Shown one piece after another: positions 1 through 9,148 of a stretch of DNA of 64,000 nucleotides. The stretch is from assembly GCA_028284775.1 (NCBI GenBank), contig JANQRB010000073.1, positions 1 through 64,000 on the forward strand, in the 5' to 3' direction. The position numbers and the translations under genes were made by a program. The notes under the pieces are model-generated. The model did not search any database. It was not told the DNA's origin and saw only the letters and a list, made by a program, of their open reading frames with translations. Numbering within the stretch: the stretch's first letter is position 1; every line of letters starts with the position of its first letter. Source of the stretch: Candidatus Kapaibacterium sp. (GTDB lineage: Bacteria; Bacteroidota; Ignavibacteria; Kapaibacteriales; UBA7675).

Positions 1-1111
1 CCCGGATGATAGCATTAGTCGGCGCGGGTGCGTCAGGATAGCCATTCGCCGCAGTAAGACCCAATGCGCTGGTATCAGCCCAGGAAGCGTCGAAATCGAA
101 AAATCCATCGCCGGAGTAGTAAAAGAGCGCGGATTTGAGCGTGACATTATCGGATACGAACCAATCCGTTAACATTTCATAATGGGGTTGTGTGAAGTTC
201 TCCACTTCCTGCCGGCGGCGGACGGTACCCTGGACATTGCCTTCTTCATCCAGCCACCATCCGCTGAAATTGACGCGCCGCAACTGCCGATCTTTAACAA
301 AGCTTTTGGGGATGCCGGTATACGCCAGGCCATCCGAGAGAGGCCCGCCGAAAATGTTTATCTGTGTCGTCACTTTGTCGTCGTAGCGGACGGCGCTCAG
401 AAAATAGCTGTTCAGGGTGGCGAATGACTGGTCGCGGTAACCGTCGGAGTTGGTGCGGCTGAGGCGACCGTAAAAAGCATAGTTATCCACTAAACCCGAT
501 GACAGCTCCAGCGAAAAGCGTTCGATCGTCTTTTGATACTTGCTGTCACCGGCACCGCCGTACTCCTGGATGCCGATTCCGCTCGCCAGGGTGATGCTTC
601 GCTCGTCGGTGAAATTACTGGTTTGCAGGTTAATACTGCCGCCGATAGCCGCCGGCCCGTAGCTCGCCAGACCCGCTCCGCGCTGCACCTGCACGGATTC
701 CAGGCTCGATGCCAGGTCGGGGAAGTCGATCCAATAGACGTTGTGATCTTCAGGGTCGTTTTGCGGAATCCCGTTGATCATCACGGCGATACGACGCTGA
801 TCGAAACCGCGTATGGAAATATTCGAGTAGCCGATACCGTTGCCGTTCTCCGAGTATACCAGCGTGGAAGGCAAATCACTGAGCAGAACGGGTAAATCCT
901 GAAAGGTATAGTTGCGGGCAATATCCGCCTGGCTTAATTCCGAAAATGCCACGGGCGAGGTCTTGCGGTCTGCAATTGTTGTCGTAACTGTTACGCTGGG
1001 TACAGTATATGTCTTGACGGAATCCGATGTGGATTGCGAGTTGCTATCCGTTTGCGCTACTAACAACGAAGGCGATAAAAGCGCCAAAACCAGGCAGAAA
1101 AATCGAGCCAC
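1..1111 (-). CDS. TonB-dependent outer-membrane receptor, 3' part cut by window edge (probable thiamin-related importer)
   Basis: Read on the minus strand, this frame stays open from a GTG at 1111 to the window edge, about 370 codons. It begins with a signal peptide ending near LLSPSLLVAQ. A TonB plug domain follows, with the motifs FQDLPVLLSDLPSTLVYSENG, ISIRGFDQRRIAVMINGIP and VQRGAGLASYGPAAIGGSI. The start of a beta-barrel with aromatic-rich strands comes next. Such receptors import scarce nutrients through the outer membrane using TonB energy. The TPP riboswitch about 140 bases upstream implies thiamin, a thiamin phosphate or a precursor as substrate; this is inference from regulation. 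An in-frame GTG at 1120 is an alternative start, and neither start has a strong ribosome-binding site. The C-terminal barrel lies outside the window. Confidence 0.9.
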   Translation of the reverse strand, partial: MARFFCLVLALLSPSLLVAQTDSNSQSTSDSVKTYTVPSVTVTTTIADRKTSPVAFSELSQADIARNYTFQDLPVLLSDLPSTLVYSENGNGIGYSNISIRGFDQRRIAVMINGIPQNDPEDHNVYWIDFPDLASSLESVQVQRGAGLASYGPAAIGGSINLQTSNFTDERSITLASGIGIQEYGGAGDSKYQKTIERFSLELSSGLVDNYAFYGRLSRTNSDGYRDQSFATLNSYFLSAVRYDDKVTTQINIFGGPLSDGLAYTGIPKSFVKDRQLRRVNFSGWWLDEEGNVQGTVRRRQEVENFTQPHYEMLTDWFVSDNVTLKSALFYYSGDGFFDFDASWADTSALGLTAANGYPDAPAPTNAIIR

Positions 1112-1154
1112 GGCATACACCTGTAATTTTGTTGAATTGTGACAATGTAATCCG

Positions 1155-1186
1155 TTGGCGTACGCCAATGCAGCCTGCCGGTGTGG
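1155..1186 (-). promoter_or_regulatory. Inverted repeats in riboswitch leader, possible expression platform
   Basis: TTGGCGTACGCCAA at 1155-1168 is a perfect palindrome. Just beside it CTGCC and GGCAG can pair across 1174-1186. Both sit between the TPP aptamer and the receptor start, so they may form the switching hairpin. No T-tract follows, so control at translation start is more likely than termination. This is inferred from position only. Confidence 0.35.
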
Positions 1187-1247
1187 CAGACGCGATGCAC
1201 TGCATTTGGACGTCGTATCAGGTAGGAAAGACTGGAATCGCTTCGCA

Positions 1248-1340
1248 CCGTTTCCCTCCGCCGGTATTATCCGGATCAGGTCCCAGGAGTCTCATCTCAG
1301 CCTTGCCGGCGCTGTTGCCGGGCAAGACACCTCCAACGGA
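1248..1340 (-). ncRNA. TPP riboswitch (THI element)
   Basis: The minus strand carries the conserved TPP aptamer blocks in order: GGAGGTGTC, GGCTGAGATGAG, then ACCTGATCCGGATAATACC and GGCGGAGGGA. The outer P1 helix can form between CCGTT near 1339 and AACGG near 1248. This RNA binds thiamin pyrophosphate and normally switches the downstream gene off when the cofactor is plentiful. It lies in the leader of the minus-strand TonB-dependent receptor. Between aptamer and start codon are a perfect palindrome at 1155-1168 and a small hairpin near 1174-1186, which may be part of the expression platform. Confidence 0.95.
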
Positions 1341-1530
1341 ATTGCGTAATTGGACCCTGTGACGAGCGCCGGCGGTCGCAAATTGTAATCGAGCCGCATT
1401 TTTATCTGAAGGTCTCTTAATCTCGAAGGGATTGTGTGTATTCAGAATAAAACAAGCATATTTGTACTTTCACAATCAGCGGCCGCCTTGCCAGCCGATG
1501 CCTGCTGTTCCGGAGCTGCGTGCATACCGT

Positions 1531-2820
1531 ATGAAGAATGTTCTCGTTATTGCATATTTTTTTCCGCCGATGGGTTTCAGCGGCGTCCAGCGTCCCTTGA
1601 AATTCGTCAAGTATCTGGCCGATTATGGCTGGCGCGCCACAGTTCTGACGACCGATGCCCATGCCTACTATGCCTTCGATGATAGCTTGCTTGAGGACCT
1701 GCGGGAACGGGATGTCGCGATATGGCGCCTTCCGCCATCCGGTATATTTAAGGTGGTCAAGGGTCGCAAGACACTGGCACTGAACAATGAAAGGCTGCGC
1801 TTCGTCGCCAACCGGGTCAGTCAGTTTTTTTTCATTCCGGACAACAAAGGGGGTTGGCGCAGGCGAGCGCTGCAATACTTGTCAGGGAACAAGCTGAAAG
1901 CATTCGACGCCATTTTTACCACCGCGCCGCCCTTTTCCTCGCATCTCCTGGCGCAGGACTTAAAAGATCGCAGCCGGTTGCCGGTGGTGGCGGATTTTCG
2001 CGACGCCTGGCTGGATTATCCCTATTACCGTTACTGGACTTCCTGGCATCGACAACGCCATGCGCGCATGGAACGCAGGGTCGTGGAGGGCAGTGATGCG
2101 GTGATTACCACCAATCCCTTTGTGCGCAACACCTTCCTGGAGCGCTATGCAGAGGCCGATCCCAAGGAGAAAATTCACGTCATAGAACAGGGCTTTGACC
2201 CCGAAGATTTCGCTCTCGATCGAGGGCCCTCCTTCCCGCCGTCCGGTCCCGACGAAATTAACTATGTGTATTCCGGCAATTTTTATGAGGACCGCCGACC
2301 ATATGCGCTATATGAAGCGTTGGTAATTGTTAAACAGCGATACCCGGAATGGTATGCGCAGATGCGATTTACGATGGTCGGTTACGTGCAGGAGCAATTT
2401 CGTGCCCGTGCCGACGAACTGGGAATCGGCGACCGCTTCGCATACTGCGGGTACGTCGATCATACGGTTGCCGTCGCCAGACTTAAACAAGCCGACGTTG
2501 TCTGGTTTAACATCGGGGCGGATGACAAAGGCTTTGAGACCGTCGCACCAGGAAAAGTCTTCGAGTATATCGGCAGCGCCAAACCGATTCTGGCAATCGT
2601 GCCTCCTAATGAGATTCGTACTATTCTGCAGGGCTTTGCACAAGCCTTTGTCATTCCACCGGGCAATAGCGAACTCTTTGCGGATACCCTCGTGTATCTT
2701 GCGCGACTGAAAAGTGACAATGCGCTGCCAAAGGGAAATTCGGAGCAGATCGACCGGTTTAATCGACAAAAGTTAACAGGCAAGTTAGCGGCCATTCTCG
2801 ATCAGGTCTCCGGGCCTTGA
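1531..2820 (+). CDS. Glycosyltransferase, GT4-like (GT-B fold)
   Basis: The 429-residue protein begins MKNVLVIAYFFPPMGFSG, the typical first beta strand and glycine loop of GT-B glycosyltransferases. The C-terminal half has a nucleotide-sugar site of the form VAPGKVFEYIGSAKPILA near residue 338, matching the conserved GT4 pattern PGK-xFEY-xxxGKPIL. Transfer of a sugar from an activated donor to a surface polysaccharide, lipid or secondary metabolite is likely; donor and acceptor cannot be told. The frame is open 33 codons further upstream, but the GT-B start motif fixes the ATG at 1531. The convergent gene at 2934-4193 is a distant paralog, sharing the pattern S-x-V/Q-R-x-L-x-FVK. Confidence 0.85.
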   Translation: MKNVLVIAYFFPPMGFSGVQRPLKFVKYLADYGWRATVLTTDAHAYYAFDDSLLEDLRERDVAIWRLPPSGIFKVVKGRKTLALNNERLRFVANRVSQFFFIPDNKGGWRRRALQYLSGNKLKAFDAIFTTAPPFSSHLLAQDLKDRSRLPVVADFRDAWLDYPYYRYWTSWHRQRHARMERRVVEGSDAVITTNPFVRNTFLERYAEADPKEKIHVIEQGFDPEDFALDRGPSFPPSGPDEINYVYSGNFYEDRRPYALYEALVIVKQRYPEWYAQMRFTMVGYVQEQFRARADELGIGDRFAYCGYVDHTVAVARLKQADVVWFNIGADDKGFETVAPGKVFEYIGSAKPILAIVPPNEIRTILQGFAQAFVIPPGNSELFADTLVYLARLKSDNALPKGNSEQIDRFNRQKLTGKLAAILDQVSGP

Positions 2821-2933
2821 GAAGCCGGAAGGTGACTGCTGTACCTGGTTGCTATAGGCCGAAGCACGAATGTCGCAGTATCGGGTCAGGCACTGCGGAG
2901 CCCGGCGCAGGAACAAACACCGCCATCATCGTG

Positions 2934-4193
2934 TCAAACATGCATCGCCATTCCCAGCAAGCGGGCCAATTCGGCTGTTAAGCGATTGCGATCGAATTGG
3001 GATAGAAACTCATCGCCGGGGCAGGGCAGTGTTTTAGCTTGCCAGAGTTCGAAGTAGTAGTCAAGTGCTTGTGCGATAGCCGCGACATCGTCCGGAGCCG
3101 TCAGTACGGCAGCCTCAGAGCTCTCTGCAATGTTGTGTATGTTGCCGGCGGGAACCGAGACAAGCAGCGCTTTGCGCGCACCCAGGTAGTCGAATAGTGT
3201 GCCGAGCGCGCGAATGTTATGGCGACACATGAGCCAAAGAACGTGAGATTCAGCCATGTGACGGATGCCATCCCGGTAGCTGACCTGCCCTGTTACAAGA
3301 GTATTCGCCTCAAGTTTATACTTGCTGATGAGTTTAAGATCGCTCTGATGGAGAGCGCCGATGAAGCGGGCTTCAACATGCGGCTTTCGCTCGGGGAACT
3401 TGCGAAGAAAACGTCGCAAGGCCTGTAAGAAATATTTGGGAGTACGGTCCTCAAGAAACTGACCTCTGTAACTGATTACCAGCTTGTCACCCATTGCAGC
3501 GCTTGAGGTGTAGGGCGCGAAATCGGCGGAATTGAATCCTTGCGGGACTATCGTAACATCGTTGTGTTCCAAGAAGCCGTAGCGCCGCAGCAGCGCCTCC
3601 TTGGTATGGCGGGAGGTTGCCAGTACACTTGCCGCCGTTTTCAGAATCGCCGTCTCGTGTTTAACATTACTGGCCTTATGCAGCGGGGTCGCGTAAAAAT
3701 GATATGGATTGTCAACCCACAAATCCTGATAGTCGACCACAAAGGGAAGATTAAACTCCTGCGCCAGTTGGCGGGCGACCATAAAGTTTACAAAAGGAGG
3801 GGCCGTGGCGAAAATGACATCAACGGATTCTGATTGAAGAATGCGTCGTCCGGCCTGGTAGGCGCTCTTGTACCAGCCCGCCTGAGGCTCGATAAGATGA
3901 ACCATTGACGACAGCCCATCGCCGACGCGACGGCGCAAGCGCGCCGGAACTTTGGTTTGGCCGGTTTTGACCTTGCTGCCTTCGGTCTGTACAATCGTCG
4001 CTTGCAGCTGTTCGGCCTCCTCTCGCAGCGTGTCGTCCCAGGAATGATGAGCGCGAGGTGGAGCCGTCAGCAGTATCGGGCGCCAGCCGTGGTCCGGCAG
4101 AAACTTCACAAAGTCCAGGACGCGATGGACCGAAGATGTGCTGAGCGGCACAAAATCGTGTGAAATGATTACGACCGATTGCAGACTGTTCAT
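2934..4193 (-). CDS. Glycosyltransferase, GT4-like (paralog of 1531-2820)
   Basis: This 419-residue GT-B protein begins MNSLQSVVIISHDFVPLST and continues VHRVLDFVKFLPDHGW, closely resembling the N-terminus of the convergent glycosyltransferase. Its C-terminal site reads ALGTLFDYLGARKALLVSVP, the same place as the partner's PGKVFEYIGSAKP motif. It lies 70 bases downstream of the aminopeptidase gene on the same strand and may be co-transcribed with it. The open frame extends 14 codons upstream, but the ATG at 4193 fits the family start better. The sugar transferred is unknown. Confidence 0.82.
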   Translation of the reverse strand: MNSLQSVVIISHDFVPLSTSSVHRVLDFVKFLPDHGWRPILLTAPPRAHHSWDDTLREEAEQLQATIVQTEGSKVKTGQTKVPARLRRRVGDGLSSMVHLIEPQAGWYKSAYQAGRRILQSESVDVIFATAPPFVNFMVARQLAQEFNLPFVVDYQDLWVDNPYHFYATPLHKASNVKHETAILKTAASVLATSRHTKEALLRRYGFLEHNDVTIVPQGFNSADFAPYTSSAAMGDKLVISYRGQFLEDRTPKYFLQALRRFLRKFPERKPHVEARFIGALHQSDLKLISKYKLEANTLVTGQVSYRDGIRHMAESHVLWLMCRHNIRALGTLFDYLGARKALLVSVPAGNIHNIAESSEAAVLTAPDDVAAIAQALDYYFELWQAKTLPCPGDEFLSQFDRNRLTAELARLLGMAMHV

Positions 4194-4263
4194 TATACCG
4201 GAGTACTCCTGCCTGACTCTATGGCCAGTTCGCATAAGGGCTGAGTGCTGTACCGGCGTGTCG

Positions 4264-5337
4264 CTACACGCTCAACAACTCTTTGGGTGACGTGTTTAAT
4301 ATGTGATTGCCATCGTGACTGACATAGATATCGTCTTCAATACGAACGCCGAATTTGCCGGGAATATAGATGCCCGGTTCGATGGTTATGACGCTGTTTT
4401 CCACCAGCACGCTGTTGCCGGCACGTTGAGAAAGGATTGGTTTCTCGTGAACGTTAATTCCCAAACCATGTCCGAGTGAATGATTAAAGGCCTCGCCATA
4501 ACCGGCTTCGCTGATGATGTTGCGAGCGACCGAATCCAGATCCTTACAGGGCATGCCGATCCGAATTGCGTCGATGGCGGCAAGGTGCGCGTCGAGGACG
4601 GTGTTGTAGATCTTGCGTTGCTCACGGTTTGCTTTGCCCATGACAAAGGTGCGCGTCATATCGCTGTTAAAACCATTGACGCAGCAGCCGAAATCGAAGG
4701 TCACGAGTTCGCCTTTTCGTATTTTTTTGGCGCTGGCCCGGCCGTGGGGAAGGGCGCTCCGCGGACCGCTGGCAACGATAATGTCAAAGGCGTCGGCCTC
4801 GGAACCGCGTTTTTTGGCCTGGTAGGATATTTCCGCTGCTACGTCGCTTTCGCGCATTCCCGGCTTAACGAATCCGAGCATATAGCTGTAAACATCGTCG
4901 GCTATTTTGGCCGCCTGACGGATCGAGGCAACTTCGTCGGGCTTTTTGCTTTCGGTAACCGATTCGACCAGACCCGAGCTCGACTTTAGTTTGAGGGGCG
5001 CAAGCGCCTTGCGCAGTCGATTGTATTGCGCAAGGCTCATATGATCTGCCTCAACACCCAGCGTGCGACAATTCCTGAGGAGCTTGTGTTTATTGATGCA
5101 GCTCACCACGTCGCGCTGGATGAAGGTCTTTAGCCCGGGCAAGGGGAAAAGTTCGGTGCTGACCTGCTCGGCGTAGCGACCATCGGTGATAAAAGACAGT
5201 GCCCGCGGCCGTATGATCAAGGTCGCGTTCGATCCCGCGAAATTCGTCAGGTATCGGATATTGACCAGACTATTGACAATTAGAGCGTCGAGCTTGAGAT
5301 GTTGCAGTTTTTTGCGAATGAGCTTGATTCGGTCCAT
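4264..5337 (-). CDS. Xaa-Pro aminopeptidase / M24B metallopeptidase
   Basis: The 357-residue protein has an N-terminal creatinase-like domain followed by the pita-bread M24 catalytic domain. The five expected metal ligands are visible: two Asp in TFDFGCCVNGFNSDMTRTF, His in GHGLGINVHE, Glu in ITIEPGIYIP and Glu in GVRIEDDIYV. Enzymes of this family cleave the bond before proline in peptides, using two divalent metals in the cytoplasm. The length is typical of the short bacterial PepQ/YpdF-like forms. It is the first gene of a probable two-gene unit with the glycosyltransferase downstream, a pairing with no obvious functional logic. Confidence 0.93.
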   Translation of the reverse strand: MDRIKLIRKKLQHLKLDALIVNSLVNIRYLTNFAGSNATLIIRPRALSFITDGRYAEQVSTELFPLPGLKTFIQRDVVSCINKHKLLRNCRTLGVEADHMSLAQYNRLRKALAPLKLKSSSGLVESVTESKKPDEVASIRQAAKIADDVYSYMLGFVKPGMRESDVAAEISYQAKKRGSEADAFDIIVASGPRSALPHGRASAKKIRKGELVTFDFGCCVNGFNSDMTRTFVMGKANREQRKIYNTVLDAHLAAIDAIRIGMPCKDLDSVARNIISEAGYGEAFNHSLGHGLGINVHEKPILSQRAGNSVLVENSVITIEPGIYIPGKFGVRIEDDIYVSHDGNHILNTSPKELLSV

Positions 5338-5657
5338 TACAAGGATGCGGTCTGGTTAAACGAAATTCTGCGTCTGGCACCACGATGAAGTACCGGCGCT
5401 TATGCCGAGCATCGCCGCCGGCAGAGGGCTGTAGGCAGCGGCGGAAGCGACAAATGTACATAATCCGCTGTTAATTCGGCAATGTTTTCCCATCCGCGAA
5501 TCCTTTCGCAATCGGACAAGGCCGCGAATCCCAAATTTCAGATAGGAAAGACTTCTCCCGACGGTTGAGCTCCCCGCAACAAAAACGGGCTTTTCGCAGG
5601 AAAAGCCCGTCCTCAGTTTGCCGCAGGCGCGTCTCAGAGAATATGATGTAGTGCTGT
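5338..5657. other. Intergenic region holding the guaB terminator and aminopeptidase promoter space
   Basis: This 320-base gap between guaB and the aminopeptidase gene, both on the minus strand, holds the guaB terminator at 5585-5610. The rest presumably contains the promoter of the next unit. I see no open frame that looks like a gene. Confidence 0.6.
5585..5610 (-). terminator. Rho-independent terminator of guaB
   Basis: A perfect 10-bp stem, ACGGGCTTTT with AAAAGCCCGT, encloses a six-base loop. On the minus strand it is followed by TTTTGTT. It lies 48 bases after the guaB stop codon. Confidence 0.9.
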
Positions 5658-7133
5658 CTACTTCGACTGCAGGTAATAGTTGGGTGACTCTTTGGTCACC
5701 ACCACGTCGTGCGGATGCGACTCACGCAATCCGGCGCTGGTCATCCGAACAAAGCTCGCTTTTTCTTTCATCATGGCAATCGTCGAACAGCCGCAATAAT
5801 GCATTGAGGCCCGTAGCCCGCCCACCAGCTGATAGATCGTTTCGCTCACACGTCCCTTGTAGGGTACGCGTCCTTCAATGCCTTCCGGTACGAGCTTGGC
5901 GATTTCATCTTCGACATCCTGAAAGTAGCGATCGGCGGATCCCTGCTGCATAGCATTGATGGAGCCCATGCCGCGATATGTTTTATACGCGCGTCCTTCG
6001 AGCAATACTTTTTCGCCGGGGCTTTCCTCGTGACCTGCCAGCATATTACCGAGCATCACGGTATCCGCGCCGGCGGCGATAGCTTTGCCCAGGTCGCCGG
6101 TTTGTTTAATGCCGCCATCGGCAATCAAGGGGATATTGTGCCGTGAGGTCTGCGCCGCCACATTCATGATAGCCGTGATTTGCGGTACGCCAACGCCGGC
6201 CACTACCCGCGTTGTGCAAATCGACCCCGGTCCGATGCCGACCTTGATGGCGTCGGCGCCGGCATCGATCAGGCTCAGAGCTCCTTCCCCGGTGGCTACA
6301 TTACCTGCAATCACCTGCAGCGAAGGCAGCTTGGCCTTAATACTGCGCACCATATCCAGAACGCCCTTGGTATGGCCATGGGCGGTATCAACCACTACGG
6401 CATCGACTCCCGCCTCATACAGCGCCTGGACGCGTTCGAGGGCATCAACGGCAATACCGACGGCGGCGCCGACGCGCAGGCGGCCCTGATCGTCTTTGCA
6501 TGCATTTGGATATTTCTTCTTTTTCTGGATATCTTTAAATGTTATGAGACCCTTCAGCGTATTGTCACGATCAACCACCGGCAGCTTTTCGATTTTATAC
6601 TTCTGAAGTATCTGTTCGGCATCTTCCAGCGTCGTACCCTCGGGCGCCGTAATGAGATCCTCACCTCTCATCAGACTCGCAATATTCTGGCTGAGATCGG
6701 GCTCGAAACGCAGATCGCGGTTGGTAATTATTCCAATCAGATGCCTGTCCGTGTCGATGACCGGAATACCCGATATACTGTACTTGCTCATCAGATCGAA
6801 AGCGTCCTGAACATTTTTGTCGGCCGTAAGCGTAATCGGATTGCGAATCATACCGCTTTCCGAGCGCTTCACGCGATCAACTTCGCTGACTTGGGTCGCA
6901 ATCGGCATATTCTTATGCAGGATGCCGATGCCTCCTTCCCGCGCCAGGGCAATCGCCATCTCCGACTCCGTCACCGTATCCATTGCCGAGCTGACGATGG
7001 GGACCTTGAGTGCGATATTCCTGGTCAGAACGCTCGCGACCTCGCCGGCCCGCGGCAGAACTTCCGAATAGCCGGGCACCAGCAGCACGTCGTCAAATGT
7101 AATTCCGTCGCTCCGTATTTTGTCCGAATTCAT
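5658..7133 (-). CDS. guaB: Inosine-5'-monophosphate dehydrogenase
   Basis: The 491-residue enzyme oxidises IMP to XMP with NAD, the committed step of guanine nucleotide synthesis. The catalytic Cys lies in GPGSICTTRVVAG near residue 300, the IMP-binding loop reads LIADGGIKQTGD, and the flap begins YKTYRGMGS. Two CBS domains occupy about residues 90-205 inside the TIM barrel. The start at 7133 gives MNSDKIRSDGITFDDVLLVP, the usual N-terminus; an upstream in-frame start would add 16 atypical residues. It is a single-gene unit with its own terminator. Confidence 0.98.
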   Translation of the reverse strand: MNSDKIRSDGITFDDVLLVPGYSEVLPRAGEVASVLTRNIALKVPIVSSAMDTVTESEMAIALAREGGIGILHKNMPIATQVSEVDRVKRSESGMIRNPITLTADKNVQDAFDLMSKYSISGIPVIDTDRHLIGIITNRDLRFEPDLSQNIASLMRGEDLITAPEGTTLEDAEQILQKYKIEKLPVVDRDNTLKGLITFKDIQKKKKYPNACKDDQGRLRVGAAVGIAVDALERVQALYEAGVDAVVVDTAHGHTKGVLDMVRSIKAKLPSLQVIAGNVATGEGALSLIDAGADAIKVGIGPGSICTTRVVAGVGVPQITAIMNVAAQTSRHNIPLIADGGIKQTGDLGKAIAAGADTVMLGNMLAGHEESPGEKVLLEGRAYKTYRGMGSINAMQQGSADRYFQDVEDEIAKLVPEGIEGRVPYKGRVSETIYQLVGGLRASMHYCGCSTIAMMKEKASFVRMTSAGLRESHPHDVVVTKESPNYYLQSK

Positions 7134-7216
7134 ACCTTCGATCCTTTCCTGGAATTGAACAAAAAAAAAACTCGGAACCACGAATCCGATCTGTCATTTC
7201 ACGTTGCGGGTACAAA

Positions 7217-7241
7217 AAAGCGAAGTCACTGACTTCGCTTT
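7217..7241 (-). terminator. Rho-independent terminator after atpC
   Basis: AAAGCGAAGTC and GACTTCGCTTT form a perfect 11-bp stem with a three-base loop. The minus strand continues with further T residues. It sits about 30 bases beyond the atpC stop and closes the atpDC unit. Confidence 0.88.
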
Positions 7242-7269
7242 CGTTGAATCAAGATCTTGTACCCATTCG

Positions 7270-7689
7270 TCAATCTCGCAATTTGTAGCCGGCGATTTTC
7301 AAGCGATTAATTGCGCGCGCGAGCGCCAGTTTCGACCGCTTGAAATCGTATTCTTCCCGTCGTTTAAGTCGATCTTCCGCCCGCTGTTGTGCTTCCAGGG
7401 CTCGTTCAATATCGATGCTGCCGGCTTCTTCGGCCGATTCCACGACAATCGAAACTTTATTGTTTAACACCTGTACAAATCCGCCGCCGCTGGCATAAAT
7501 GGTATCCTGATCGTCGGAATCGTTAAAATGAATCTCGCCGATTTCCAGCTCAGCGACGATCGGAGCATGATTGTACAGTATCTGGAAGGGCCGATAAGAA
7601 CCCGGTACCGAGACTGACTCTACCTTGCCCGTAAATTCAATACGAGAGGGGGTGACAATTTCCAGGTCAAAGGGTTTGCCGGTAATCAT
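7270..7689 (-). CDS. atpC: ATP synthase F1 epsilon subunit
   Basis: The 139-residue protein has the N-terminal beta-sandwich of F1 epsilon, with FDLEIVTPSRIEFTGKVESV and GSYRPFQILYNHAPIVAELE, and a C-terminal helical hairpin rich in Arg, Lys and Ala. It forms part of the central stalk of the F-type ATP synthase and can inhibit ATP hydrolysis. It lies 49 bases downstream of atpD on the same strand and is certainly co-transcribed. The other subunits are not in the window. Confidence 0.95.
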   Translation of the reverse strand: MITGKPFDLEIVTPSRIEFTGKVESVSVPGSYRPFQILYNHAPIVAELEIGEIHFNDSDDQDTIYASGGGFVQVLNNKVSIVVESAEEAGSIDIERALEAQQRAEDRLKRREEYDFKRSKLALARAINRLKIAGYKLRD

Positions 7690-7738
7690 GAGTTTACGCT
7701 TCCCCGATTGAGGCTAAAATTCTGATGGTCACAACCTG

Positions 7739-9148
7739 TTAGAGTCCTTGCTTCTTGGCGTTGTCGCGTGCTTCGTCCAGCGAGCCGACATAACGGAATG
7801 CCGATTCGGGCAGCTCATCGACTTCGCCGTTGATAATTGCCTTGAAGCCGGCAATCGTGTCTTCCACCTTAACATAGCGTCCATCCAGACCCGTAAACTG
7901 CTGGGCAACGTGGAAGGGCTGGGAGAAGAAGTTCTGGATGCGTCGCGCTCTATGCACCACGAGTTTGTCTTCGTCGGAAAGCTCATCCATTCCAAGGATG
8001 TTAATAATATCCTGCAAGTCTTTGTAGGTCTGCAAGATCTGCTTGACACGAACGGCGGTGTCATAGTGCTCCTGTCCGATTACGTGCGGATCGAGGATTC
8101 GCGACGTAGAGTCCAGCGGATCGACAGCCGGATAGATGCCCAGCTCCGAAATCTGACGCGACAGTACGGTCGTGGCGTCGAGGTGGGCAAAGGTATTGGC
8201 CGGGGCCGGGTCTGTAAGGTCATCGGCCGGTACATAAACAGCCTGAACCGAGGTGATGGAACCTTTGGTCGTGGATGCGATCCGTTCCTGCAGGGCGCCC
8301 ATTTCCGTGGCCAGCGTCGGCTGATACCCCACGGCCGAGGGCATCCGTCCCAGAAGGGCGGACACTTCGGAGCCCGCCTGCGTGAAGCGGAATATATTGT
8401 CGATGAAGAGCAGCACGTCACGGCCTTCTTCGTCACGGAAGTATTCTGCGACCGTCAGGCCTGTTAAGGCGACCCGCGCCCGCGCTCCGGGCGGCTCATT
8501 CATCTGTCCGAACACGAGCGCTGTTTTTTCAAGCACTTTAGCTTCGTCCATTTCGCGATAGAGGTCGTTGCCCTCGCGGGTGCGTTCGCCAACACCCGCA
8601 AACACCGAAATTCCGCCGTGCTGCTTGGCGATATTATTGATCAGCTCCTGGATAACCACCGTTTTGCCGACGCCTGCGCCGCCAAACAGACCGGTTTTAC
8701 CGCCTTTGGTGAAAGGCTCGATCAGATCGATAACCTTAATGCCGGTCTCGAACATTTCTTTTTTGGTGGTGTATTCCGTGAACTGCGGTGAAGGGCGGTG
8801 GATCGGCAGACGCTTCTGCGTCACGATCGGAGCGCCTTCGTCAATCGCAGTGCCGGTGACGTTAATGAGGCGGCCGAGAACTTCCGGTCCCGCCGGGATT
8901 GCGATCGGCTGCCCCATGTCCTCTACTTTCATGCCGCGCACCAGACCATCGGTCGAGTCCATGGCAATACTGCGGACACGCGACTCGCCAAGGTGCTGCT
9001 GAACTTCGCACACCAGCTGTTCTTCTTTCCCGGTTTCAACGGACTTGCGCGAAACACGCAACTCATTCAAAATCGAGGGTAGCGCACCATCGGAAAATTC
9101 GACGTCCACAACGGGACCGATAATCTGTACAATACTTCCTACGCTCAT
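7739..9148 (-). CDS. atpD: ATP synthase F1 beta subunit
   Basis: This 469-residue catalytic subunit of the F1 ATP synthase has the P-loop GGAGVGKTVVIQELI near residue 153 and the Walker B region LLFIDNIFRFTQAGSEVSALL. The next conserved block is GRMPSAVGYQPTLATEMG. It makes ATP at the beta catalytic sites during rotary catalysis. With atpC it forms a two-gene unit. The absence of atpA, atpG and the Fo genes nearby is a split arrangement known from Chlorobi and many Bacteroidota. Confidence 0.99.
   Translation of the reverse strand: MSVGSIVQIIGPVVDVEFSDGALPSILNELRVSRKSVETGKEEQLVCEVQQHLGESRVRSIAMDSTDGLVRGMKVEDMGQPIAIPAGPEVLGRLINVTGTAIDEGAPIVTQKRLPIHRPSPQFTEYTTKKEMFETGIKVIDLIEPFTKGGKTGLFGGAGVGKTVVIQELINNIAKQHGGISVFAGVGERTREGNDLYREMDEAKVLEKTALVFGQMNEPPGARARVALTGLTVAEYFRDEEGRDVLLFIDNIFRFTQAGSEVSALLGRMPSAVGYQPTLATEMGALQERIASTTKGSITSVQAVYVPADDLTDPAPANTFAHLDATTVLSRQISELGIYPAVDPLDSTSRILDPHVIGQEHYDTAVRVKQILQTYKDLQDIINILGMDELSDEDKLVVHRARRIQNFFSQPFHVAQQFTGLDGRYVKVEDTIAGFKAIINGEVDELPESAFRYVGSLDEARDNAKKQGL

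Larger units (their letters stand above)
1112..1530. other. Intergenic region between divergent genes: riboswitch leader plus promoter space
   Basis: This 419-base stretch separates the minus-strand receptor from the plus-strand glycosyltransferase. It holds the TPP riboswitch and its leader (up to 1340) and about 190 bases that must contain both promoters. The reading frame upstream of 1531 is open but has no sign of coding, so I place the glycosyltransferase start at 1531. Confidence 0.6.

Noticed and set aside
6180..7232. Long plus-strand open frame of 350 codons opposite guaB
   Set aside because: It is the antisense shadow of a certain housekeeping gene and has no motif of its own.
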